A stretch of DNA of 64,000 bases from Craterostigma plantagineum (lineage: Eukaryota; Streptophyta; Magnoliopsida; Lamiales; Linderniaceae): positions 12,790,001 to 12,854,000 of the forward strand of contig JAPQWV010000018.1 of the NCBI GenBank assembly GCA_027422505.1, given 5' to 3'. Shown here piece after piece: positions 36,171-45,661 of this stretch. The notes beneath the pieces were generated by a model that was not told where the DNA came from, searched no databases, and was given only the letters and a program-made list of their open reading frames with translations. The translations under genes were made by a program, and so were the position numbers. Each line of letters opens with the position of its first letter. Position 1 is the first letter of the stretch.

Positions 36171-36470
36171 TTACGGGCTAGTCGAAAGTTCGTCAACTTG
36201 TGCTTTTAGTTTATCTATATCAGCATCACGACTTTCGACTCTCATTTGTGTAGCTTCCAACTGACAATTGAAGGTGCCTTTCTCTCTTAATTGTTTGAGC
36301 AAGCAAGTATGATTATTTTGTAATCTAGCTTCTAAGTGCTTTATAGTCTTTTCACGATCTATAAAGGTACTATTCTTTTGCTTGCAAGTTGAGTGATTAT
36401 GGGTCAAAGCACTAATTTGATATTCAGATGTAGCTAAACTAGCTTCAGATGTTCTCACATGTGAATGCAT
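36171..36470 (-). pseudogene. Coiled-coil gag fragment, copy 1
   Basis: Encodes the same heptad-rich segment as 38372-38731 (KQKNSTFIDREKTIKHLEAR and following), then KAQVDELSTSP. Residues cannot be assigned to a catalytic role. It is the left partner of a 240-bp duplication. Confidence 0.6.
36212..36451. repeat. 240-bp direct repeat, left copy
   Basis: Nearly identical to 38395-38634. It starts tatctatatcagcatcacg and ends actagcttcagatg. The two copies flank the rearranged Copia C. Confidence 0.9.
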
Positions 36471-36939
36471 CGACTTTAACGAGATATTCTCACATGTGAC
36501 TCGATTTACGACTGTTCGGGTACTCCTGGCGATATGTGCTACATTTGACCTACATCTAGAGCAACTAGATGTGAAGACGGCTTTTCTTCACGGAGATCTT
36601 GAAGAAGAGATTTATATGCTCCAGCCGGAAGGTTTTGTAGACAAAGAAAAACGGAACTTGGTTTGCAGGTTGAACAAATCTCTTATACCAACACCTCGGC
36701 GCCTGTTTGAGACCGTATAGAGATTTGTTCAACCTGCAAACCAAGTTCCGTTTTTCTTTGTCTTCAAAACCTTCCGGCTGGAGCATATAAATCTCTTCTT
36801 CAAGATCTCCATGAAGAAAAGCCGTCTTCACATCTAGTTGCTCTAGATGTAGGTCAAATGTAGCACACATCGCCAGGAGTACCCGAACAGTCGTAAATCG
36901 AGTCGCATGTGAGAATATCTCGTTGAAGTCGATGCATTC
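36463..36939. repeat. Near-perfect palindrome in Copia RT sequence
   Basis: Arms 36463-36683 and 36719-36939 (221 bp each, about 5 mismatches by eye) flank a 35-bp loop. Both arms encode the same RT segment (FDLHLEQLDVKTAFLHGD and EEEIYMLQPEGF) on opposite strands. The loop is the next RT segment, YGLKQAPRCWYK, present only once. Confidence 0.93.
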
Positions 36940-37353
36940 TTTCTGAGCATAGCCTTTAACCACCAGTCGTGCACGAAAGCGCTCTGGTGCTGCTTCAGAA
37001 GAATCTTGTTCGACAGACTTCCCTTTCACCTGAATCGCCGTAGTTTCTGGGCTTTCCTTTATAGTGCTATCATTTCCTCCGATTAGTTTATCTTCTAAGA
37101 AGATAACCTCCCTGCTGATGACAACCTTGTGGGCAGTGGGATCCCACAGGCGATACCCCTTCACACCATCAGCATACCCCAAGAACAAACACTTTCTGGA
37201 CTTCAGATCCAGTTTCGTAGTTTCTTGGGCGTTGTACATCACGTACACAGGACTTCCAAATATATGGAGTTTGGAACAATCCGATGGCTTTTCGGTCCAC
37301 ATCTCCGTCGGCGTCTTCTGATCAACTGCCGTTGAAGCCGATCGATTGATCAT
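36565..37353 (-). pseudogene. Copia C integrase C-terminus to reverse transcriptase
   Basis: One open frame of 262 codons. The integrase end is MINRSASTAVDQKTPTEMW and FGSPVYVMY. The linker reads DPTAHKVVISREVIFLEDK. RT starts RFRARLVVKGYAQKECIDFNE and runs to YGLKQAPRCWYKRF. It then leaves RT sequence as it enters the inverted arm in antisense. The catalytic YVDD motif is absent. Confidence 0.85.
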
Positions 37354-37467
37354 GTAGCAGGCGGTGTTGACTGCTTCTGTCCACTATGATTTATCCAGAC
37401 CTGCAGCTCCCAACATGGCTCTTGTTTTCTCCAACAAAGTCTTGTTCATCCGCTCCGCCACTCCATT

Positions 37468-37758
37468 TTATTGTGGAGTGTACGACGTAGTGAAGTGTCT
37501 TTTGATGCCTTCCCTCTTGCAAAAGCTATCGAATTTATTGCCAGTATATTCTCCTCCATTATCCGTCCTCATTTTTTTCATCTCGTCTGTCAGCGTGGCT
37601 GATTTTCCATCGATAGCTTCCAGAAAGCCGTCCTTTCGCAAGATCGCCTTTATCTTTAATTTCCGCAGTGAGAAATTTCTCCCGTTGAACTTTTCGATAT
37701 CAAACTTCGCCGCCATAATTTCTGCTTTGTCGTGAGCGATACCTCCGACGGGTTGCAA
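37468..37758 (-). pseudogene. Copia C gag-integrase deletion fusion
   Basis: A 96-codon open frame. It begins with a gag N-terminus (MAAKFDIEKFNGRNFSLRKL) and switches at about residue 64 to the integrase core motif RTDNGGEYTGNKF. The rest of gag, the protease and the integrase zinc finger are deleted, with the frame preserved across the join. Confidence 0.85.
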
Positions 37759-37912
37759 CAGATAATTATTGAACTCATACCGGCTTTTTCGTCACCGTAA
37801 CAAGGGCAGTATAATATCTATTATTTTCTGATGTGGAGGGTCCACGTTAGTGGCAACCACAGAGCATACGATAAATAAATATATAAAACCCAAGCTAGGC
37901 TCTGATACCAAT

Positions 37913-38394
37913 TGTTGGCGTGGCAGCGGACCCGGTCGAGTAATATTGCGGCTAGTATTTGAGCAATTAAAGATAAAAGTGGACACCGAGATTTAACGTG
38001 GAAAACCCCAAACAAATCGGGGTAAAAACCACGAGTAAGGAAGAAGAATCCACTATAGGGGAAATATAGAAGTTACAACCTCTCGTACTACAAAGGAGAA
38101 AACCCTCAATATCTCTCTTTATAGTCGGAGAAAATATCCGACAAACTCTCTATTATTTTCCCTCTATTTATTCTCTCTTCACTGATCCCTTTGGATTTCT
38201 TATGTGGGATACCTCCATCTGATCGACGATGGCCTTTTATAGGGAAAGCATTGCCTTGTGAACTCTCCAGCACACCATTTGAATGAGTCGCCCACGTGTA
38301 GAATAAAACCATTTTTTTTCTCCTTTATTGAATACGGGGCCCGTTCTTTTCCTTCACTTTAAAGGCTTTGACTATTCAAAGCCATATGTCGACA
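37913..38394 (-). repeat. 5' LTR of Copia C
   Basis: Plus-strand ends tgttggcgtggc and atatgtcgaca, 482 bp, next to the primer site. It contains a gatttaacgtggaaaacccc block like that in the Copia B LTR. Confidence 0.8.
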
Positions 38395-38731
38395 TATCTA
38401 TATCAGCATCACGACTTTCGACTCTCATTTGTGTAGCTTCCAACTGACAATTGAAGGTGCCTTTCTCTCTTAATTGTTTGAGCAAGCAAGTATGATTATT
38501 TTGTAATCTAGCTTCTAAGTGCTTTATAGTCTTTTCACGATCTATAAAGGTACTATTCTTTTGCTTGCAAGTTGAGAGATTATGGGTCAAAGCACTATTT
38601 TGATATTCAGATGTAGCTAAACTAGCTTCAGATGTAGCTAGGCTAGCTTCTAATGTAGTGGTCTTTTCTTGAGCTTGAGCAAAGATGATTTCATTCTTAG
38701 CTAGCTTCTTCTCTATTGACTTAATGTTCAT
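38372..38731 (-). pseudogene. Coiled-coil gag fragment, copy 2
   Basis: Reads MNIKSIEKKLAKNEIIFAQA followed by the repeated EASLATSE heptads and the HLEARLQ...LREK segment. Its last residues run into the LTR of Copia C, so the end is artificial. Interpreted as retrotransposon gag because a tRNA primer site and LTR lie upstream of it. Confidence 0.55.
38395..38634. repeat. 240-bp direct repeat, right copy
   Basis: Matches 36212-36451. It begins exactly at the end of the Copia C LTR. Confidence 0.9.
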
Positions 38732-39962
38732 TTTGATCCATGCGGATTGCTTTGTATTTTTCTTTTAATTCTAGAACATATTGAGGTCAATAGAATCTAC
38801 CTCCAATCCAGCTGCCGTAGCTTCGTTCTCCATGTCAGTGGATACTGTTGGTCTAGTATATGATCCATTGTTTGTTTAAATGTTTGGATCTTTCACGTGT
38901 GTGATTGGATTTTGATGTGTATATGTTTGTGATAATTTGCATTTTTGATTGGATTTTGATGTGTATATGTTTGTGATAGTTTGCATTTCGAAGTTGTTTG
39001 CTTGAATTTAGAAAGGCAATCCTACCAAAACCGTAAGCACAACGGACTCGATGTGAGTATGGTTATAAAAAACGGGTGGTTGTAAAATGTTTGACTTGTG
39101 AAAATTACGTTTTGCGAATCGAGTTCCGAAAATTGATTTTCGAAATAAGTTTTAAAATAAGTCGAAGTTTTCGAAATGATTTTCAGTATTGTTTCGAAAA
39201 TGTAAGTTGCGAAAATATGATTTTCGAAATGTGAGCTGCGAAATATGATTTTCGAAATGTGATTTTCGAAAGCGGTTTGCGATGTCAAAGGTTGCAAAAA
39301 TAATTTGCCAAATGAAAGTGCAGTTTCAAAAATATTTTCGAAGATAGCTTTTGCGGAAAGGTTTTTGAAAGTTTACGATATTAAGTACGATTTTTCGAAA
39401 GTAGAAGTTTCGAAAATAATTTGCAAAAGAAGAGATTTTTGAAAGGTTTTTCGAAGTGAACTTTGAGAAAGAGTTTCCGAAAGGGTTTTCGAAACGATAT
39501 TCGAAGAAATTTCTAAGATTGCGAAAGTGATATGCAAAAACCTATAAACTAGATTTTGCTCAAAAATCACTCAAACGTATTGAAAATTTCTGGGTTCTTT
39601 CACAGAAATTTACGAAATTGTTCTATAACACTTAACAAGTTAAAAGATAAGCAAAATAGGCAACTTGAAAATGTCGAAGAAAAAACTAATGCGCACATCA
39701 CCAAATAATTTGCGAAAATGTGAAACAAGCTTGCGAAAATCCAAAAATCTAACTCCAATCGTTCACGCTTAGGTTCTGATACCACTTGTAGGTTACCAAA
39801 CACCTCAAACGATCAACAATGGACGAATCAAAATGAGCTTTGCGTGAGTTTTACCTTAGTGCGTGTTTAGTGCGCTGGTGGGAGAATATTGAGCGGCACT
39901 TTCTCGAAGAATGTTCTAAAATGACTTAATTCAATAAAGTATATGTTTGTGTATGGTTTAAC

Positions 39963-40542
39963 TGTTGTGTTGGGCTCCCGTTCTATGTGGAGAAAGGCCC
40001 AAAAATGCAAGCCCACTTGTCTACTTGTGTATATTAGTAGTGAGAACATTATTGGGGGTTAGGAGAGAGGTTAAAGAAAGAGGATCAACAAATTCGTAGA
40101 GAGAAAAAGCAATCCCGTCACTGTTTGCGCAGCGTTAGAGATCTGGTCATTGCGGGTTCATCCACCGTCGGATCGGGCTGAAATTTGGTCAGCAGGTTCG
40201 TAACTCGTGGCTCTTCAAATCCACAGGTCAGATTTTGATTTCGTTGTCCGAGGCTTGAAATATCGGGCTCGTACTGTGGCTGTTCTTTGTGAGGGTGTTT
40301 TCGATTTTGTTTCTCATGTTAAAGCTTGTCGCATTGGGGTTGATTCGTTGATTCATGCTTGTGTTAGTACTCGATTGTAACTCTCTCTGTACTCTATTGA
40401 TCATAGTGGAGCTTGTTTTGGTGGTCGGAAAGACCCGTGGTTTTTGCCCTTGCTATTTCATATTCTAACGAGTGCGAAAAGCTTATTCCGCTGTTCTTAT
40501 AATCGTGCGATAAATTATTGTTTGGCGTTTCTTTTCCCATCA
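39963..40542 (+). repeat. 5' LTR of element D
   Basis: Begins tgttgtgttgggc (one base different from the 3' copy) and ends ttttcccatca. Confidence 0.9.
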
Positions 40543-40593
40543 AGTGGTATCAGAGACAAGGGTTTTGTTCGACGTTATTGGCTTGCTTGAGTG

Positions 40594-41515
40594 ATGGAGG
40601 CAATTACGAGTAGAATGGCGTTGCTAAATCGCACGAGTTATCACATCTGGAAGTGCAAGATGAAGGATTTGCTGTTTGTGAAGAATCTGCACTTAACTGT
40701 GTTTGCGTCTGAGAAACCGGAATCTAAGATTGATGAAGAATGGGCTTTAGATCATCAACAAGTGTGAGGGTTTATTCGGCAATTCGTCGATGATAATGTT
40801 TACAATCACATTGCTGGTGAGACAGATGCGAAGACACTGGCAAAAGATCGAGTCCTTGTATGCCGCGAAGTCGGGTCACAATCAACTTTATCTGTTGAAT
40901 TGTTTGATTTGTCTGAGATACAAGGAAGACTGCTCCATATCAGATCACTTGAATGAATTTCAAGGGCTCCTGGATCAGTTGGCAGGAGTAGGTATTAAAT
41001 TTGACGATGTGGTTTTGGGATTATGGCTGTTGAATGCTCTACCTGAATCTTGGGAGACTTTTCGAGTTTCAATCATAAACTCGACCCCTAATGGTGGTAT
41101 TTCATTGGAAATGGCGAAGGGTGCGGTGCTTAATGAGGAGATGAGAAGGAAGGCGCGAAATATTTCATCTAAATCCGATGTACTGTTTACACCCAATAGG
41201 GGGAGAAATCAGAGAAAAGAATCTAATGGTGGTAGAGACAAGGATAGATACAAGGATACTGTTTGTCATTTCTGTGGAAAGAAGGGACATATTCGGAAGA
41301 ACTGTTGGAAGGACAAGGAAAGAAAGGGAAATCAGGCTGTGAATCGAGAGGAGGATTCTCGGGTTAATACTGCTGCTGTAGACGATCTTGTTGTTCTTCG
41401 ACATGTTGAATCAATAAATCTTGTATCTGATGACAGCTTATGGATAATCGACAGTGGAGCCACATTGCATGTTACACCCGAGGAAGGATTTCTTTACATC
41501 TTATTTGTCTGGTGA
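40594..41515 (+). pseudogene. Element D gag and protease start
   Basis: Begins MEAITSRMALLNRTSYHIWK, a Tnt1/Tork-like gag. A TGA near 40766 breaks the frame, which resumes at 40790. A zinc knuckle CHFCGKKGHIRKNC lies at about 41266. The protease active site is LWIIDSGATLHVT (about 41440), after which the frame is lost at about 41490. Confidence 0.85.
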
Positions 41516-41602
41516 TTTTGGCGCATTGCAGATGGGTAATGACGGTGTATCTAAGGTGATTGGTGTTGGTGAGTTTGCCTGCAGACCAACACGGGATCTA
41601 AG

Positions 41603-43050
41603 TTGCTGCTGAGAGGAGTTCGACATGCTCCTGATGTCCGCATTAATTCGATTTCAGTTCCTATGCTTGATACTAATGTATATGAGAATGAGTTTTGTTC
41701 AGGTATCTGGAAGCTTTCTAAAGGTAACGTGGTCGTGGCTAATGGAAGGAAGACTTCGAGATTGTATTGCACGAAAGCTTCGATTGCTCGAGACGGTGTC
41801 AATGTCGTCGATACGAGAGATTCTAATTTGTGGCATCGGAGGCTTGGGCATATCAGTCAGAAGGGATTGAAGTGCTTAGCAGGGAAGAATTTGTTGTCGG
41901 GTTTACGAAATACATAGTTGGATGATTGTTCTCATTGTATGGCAGGGAAGCAGACTCGAAGCTCATTCAAGAAGCGTCATCCATCAAGAAAGCCAGATCT
42001 ACTTGATTTGGTGCCTTCTGACGTTTGTGGTCCATTGAAGGTACGATCTTTTAGTGGTGCACTTTATTTTGTTACCTTTATTGACGATTGTTCCAGAAAG
42101 TTGTGGGTATATACCTTGAAGACGAAGGACCAGGTCCTTGAGAAATTCAAGGAGTTTCAAGCTTTGGTTGAGAGACAATCGGGGAAGAAGCTGAAATATA
42201 TCCGTTCTGCTAATGGGGGAGAGTATTGCGGACCTTTTGATGTGTATTGCAATCAACAAGGAATCAGGCATGAGAAAACTCCACCAAAGACTCCTCAGCT
42301 TAACGGTTTAGCAGAGAGGATGAATAGGACGCTGATGGAACAAGGTAGGTGTATGTTTTCTGAAGCAAAGTTACCTAAGCAGTTTTGGGGCGAAGCACTC
42401 TAACGGCGGTGCACGTCATTAACCTCAGTCCTATTGTAGTCTTGAATGGTGGTGTGCCAGATATGGTTTGGTTTGGCAAGGATGTGAATTATGATCACTT
42501 GCGCGTGTTTGGTTGCAAGGTGTTTGCTCATATTCCAAAGGATGAGAGATCCAAGCTGGATATGAAGACGCATCAATGCATCTTTATTGGTTATGGTCAT
42601 GGTGAATTTGGGTACATGTTGTATGATCATGTTGATAAAAAGCTCATTCGAAGCCGTGATGTGGAATTCATAGAAGACCAAATGATTGATGACATTGATA
42701 AGGCGAAGACGACTGAAGCTTCGCATAAGAGATGTCTTACTGATGTTGACCCAGTGAGGTTGTCAGAAGATAATATAGATGATGTTCATGAAGATCAAAC
42801 TCATGGTGGGTCGAACGTTCTAACAGGTGATGTAGAAGAGCACAGTGAGGCTGCAGATGTTCCTGAGTCATCTCAAGTTCAAATTAGGAGGTCAGACAGA
42901 CAGAGGCGGCCATCGGGGAGATATCCGTCTGATGAGTTCGTGACCTTGACTAGGGAAGAACATGAGACGAGTTCTACATCTTCGGCAGATGAGACTGGAT
43001 CGGTTGAAGCGTATTGCTTGAACGCTTGTTTGGCGATGATCTCTACATAG
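41603..43050 (+). pseudogene. Element D integrase, internally fused to the 3' end
   Basis: The zinc finger is WHRRLGHISQKGL and CSHCMAGKQTR (41830-41955). The core has PSDVCGPLK, then RSANGGEYC at about 42208, where the second catalytic Asp of DDE is Ala, then the Glu in NGLAERMNRTL. Frames shift near 41915 and 42395. The final part (42385-43050) ends SVEAYCLNACLAMIST, with RT and RNase H missing between the integrase linker and this tail. Confidence 0.85.
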
Positions 43051-43065
43051 TCGTGGGGGGAGATT

Positions 43066-43703
43066 TGTTGGGTTGGGCAAGGCCCAAAAACGCAAGCCCA
43101 CTTGTCTACTTGTGTATATTAGTAGTGAGAACATTATTGGTGGTTAGGAGAGATGTTAAAGAGAGAGGATCAACAAATTCATAGAGAGAAAAAGTAATCC
43201 CGTCACTGTTTGCGCAGCGTTAGAGATCTGGTCATTACGGGTTCATCCACCGTCGGATCAGGCTGAAATTTGGTCAGCAGGTTCGTGACTCGTGGCTTAA
43301 ATCCACCAGTCAGATTTTAATTTCATTGTCCGAGGCTTGAGATATCGGGCTTGCGTACTGTGGCTGTTCTTTGTGAGGGTGTTTTCGATTTTGTCTCTCA
43401 TGTTAAAGCTTGTCGCTTTGGGGTTGATTCGTTGATTCGTGCTTGTGTTAGCACTCTATTGTAACTCTCTCTGTACTCTATTGATCATAGTGGAGCTTGC
43501 TTTGGTGGTCGGAAAGACCTGTGGTTTTTGCCCTTGATTTGAGGGATTTTCCACGTTAAAATTGGTGTCTCTCGTGTGATTGATATTCGTGCTTTGCTAT
43601 TTACCAATTATTGATATTTCAGATTCTCACGAATGGGAAAAGCTTATTCCGTTGTTCTTATAATCGTGCGATAGATTATTGTTTGGCGTTCCTTTTTCCA
43701 TCA
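43066..43703 (+). repeat. 3' LTR of element D
   Basis: Preceded by the polypurine stretch cgtggggggagattt. Starts tgttgggttgggcaaggccc, ends tttttccatca. Confidence 0.9.
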
Positions 43704-44786
43704 TTAACATATTATAGCTTGGACTAGGTATAAACCCTTTGGGGCCCCTACTTTGCCATTACAACCACAATTAACTCACTAGAGTCCACGTAAAGAAATA
43801 CACAATTGCGTCACAATAAACAAATTCAACGAAAAAAGAAAAAGTTTACGAAACTTGATGAAAATGAGAAATTAACGACGTAGACGTCTCCATCTAGAGT
43901 TTGTGACGAAATGCTAAGTGTAGTGACTTAGATATCCTACTGATGCTTGTGACGAGTATGCCTGATATATCATAGTAACGTCGGATGTGCGTCGGGTCTG
44001 TCTCACAGCGATAACGAAATAACTGAAAAGTAAATGCGGGACCGGATTTTTATAGAGGTTATATCCCCAACTGGGGTTTACTCCTCTCCTTGGGATTTGC
44101 TTCCTAAGAGTTTAACCAATCACTATAATGCACCGTAACTGGATACAAAACTGATTGGTTAGCCCAATACACAACCGAAACAAGTCGAACACTAGCCACT
44201 ACTAGGTTACCACACGCCGAGTTTCGTTCCTCGGAATCTCCTGATCCCGACAGACACAGCTCGCTACCGAAGGGCCCCCGGAACTCGTCCTTCCCTTCAC
44301 GTGTGCGTAAACGTCAACCTTGCCTCTTTGGTATTGATCTCGTCCGAAGACAACACGTCCGAAGACAGAATATATGGTGGATGTAGGAATATCTGGATGA
44401 ATCACTCGTGCAGTGATGGAATCGCTAGTTAAAGCTCGGTGTGGTAGAAAGCTATCGCAAATAGAGGCTCAGGAATCTCTCAATATGTTTCTGCTTAAAA
44501 ATCTCTCGTAGGTGTATGTTCTCAAGTTCTAAGTCCCTCGAAAATCTGAAATGCAGCTCATATATCATCCATTTCAATTAGCACCTCACATGGAAAATAA
44601 TATAATAAAAATAATTCTCAGGTATAATTATATTAGTATAAGTTAATATAAGTTTTGAGGGGTATTTTTGTCCAATTGATATGTGATAATAAAGTTTTGA
44701 GTTGGTGGTCAAGTGATATTTTTGCAGACACGCGGAAATAAGTAATAAAAAGTTTAGTTCACGGGGATTCTAAGCGAAATTAGCTG

Positions 44787-44794
44787 TATAAATA
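44787..44794 (+). promoter_or_regulatory. TATA box of the oxidoreductase gene
   Basis: tataaata, 122 bases upstream of the ATG at 44916; the position and match are good. Confidence 0.55.
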
Positions 44795-44915
44795 TTGAGA
44801 ATATGACTATTTATAGAATATAGAAAATATAGCTAATAATGTCGTAAACAGCTCAAACTATACTGTTGTCCAAAGCGTTTCATTTCTACCTACGAATACT
44901 CGCTCTCAGATCAGA

Positions 44916-45626
44916 ATGACAATACCCTGCATAGCCATTGTTGGAGCTGGAATCTTTGTTCGTACTCAATACATTCCAAGATTAGCAGAAATCTCCAATC
45001 TTTTCATTCTCAGAGCAATTTGGAGCCGCACCGAGGCATGCTTCGCGACCCTTCTTCATTATTGGTCCCTTGCATTTGATTTTTTTAATTGATAAGTAAT
45101 TCGCCTCGATTTATCGCGATTTCTTGAAGCCATATCGAATTTTTCGTAGGAATCAGCTAAAGGAACTGTTGAGATTGCTAAAAAGTTTTTCCCAGATGTA
45201 GAATGTAAGTGGGGAGACAATGGGCTTGACGAAATCATTCGAGATGCTGACATCGTCGGTGTCGCCGTTGTTCTCGCCGGCAAGACTCAGGCAATCTCTC
45301 TCTCTCTCTCTCTCTCCCTCTCTCTCTCTCTCAATGTGTGTGTGTCTGCTTTGTAATTTGATTAATGGTGGGAGATGCATATTCATATACTTTAGGTGGA
45401 TATGTCACTGAAGTTGCTGAGGAGTGGAAAGCATGTGTTGCAAGGTGATTGATTTATTGATTGATGATTTTGTCTTTTAAATTTTTATAGATAAATCTTA
45501 CAGCGTGTTGAGTTAAAACTGACTGAATTTTTTGGTTTTTGTGTATCTGTGTGTGTCTGTTGCTTTCTTCACAATTTCCACTTCTGAAGAGAAACCAGCA
45601 GCGTCTTGTAAGTTAGATGCCAATAC

Positions 45627-45661
<35 letters not shown>

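Larger units (their letters stand above)
36452..38394 (-). mobile_element. Rearranged Copia element C with palindrome
   Basis: From right to left: an LTR (37913-38394), a primer site (37900-37910, tggtatcagag on minus), a gag N-terminus fused to integrase (37468-37758), integrase C-terminus to RT (36720-37353), and then an inverted copy of the RT segment (36463-36683). There is no 3' LTR, RNase H or 5-bp duplication. Instead the flanks are a 240-bp direct repeat of the host sequence. Confidence 0.8.
35581..39786 (-). mobile_element. Decayed Copia element E (interior, coiled-coil gag)
   Basis: A minus-orientation interior lies left of an LTR that starts at 39787. The primer site is at 39772-39784 (tggtatcagaacc). 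The 5' untranslated part at about 39020-39740 is rich in ttcgaaa repeats. Gag at 38372-38731 is a heptad-like coiled coil (LEASLATSEASLATSEY, HLEARLQNNHTCLLKQLREK). It continues, after a rearrangement, at about 35880-36451. No pol is visible. SIRE/Maximus-type Copia elements have long gags and LTRs of about 1 kb, so that group is a guess. The segment 35581-35850 is unassigned. Confidence 0.5.
39963..43703 (+). mobile_element. Copia derivative D lacking reverse transcriptase
   Basis: Perfect duplication ttaac (39958-39962, 43704-43708), two LTRs (39963-40542, 43066-43703) and a primer site at 40545 (tggtatcagagac). The interior holds gag, protease and integrase. It then goes from the integrase linker (RRSDRQRRPSGRYPS) to a short tail ending at TAG 43048-43050 and a polypurine tract. 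RT and RNase H are absent. The 5' LTR lacks about 70 bp present near 43540-43620. Confidence 0.93.
39787..44590 (-). repeat. LTR of element E, split by element D
   Basis: Starts tgtaggttacc two bases after the primer site at 39772-39784 and probably ends near cacctcaca at 44590. Without the inserted element D (39963-43703) it is about 1.06 kb. The far end is a guess based on a CA end and length. Confidence 0.45.
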
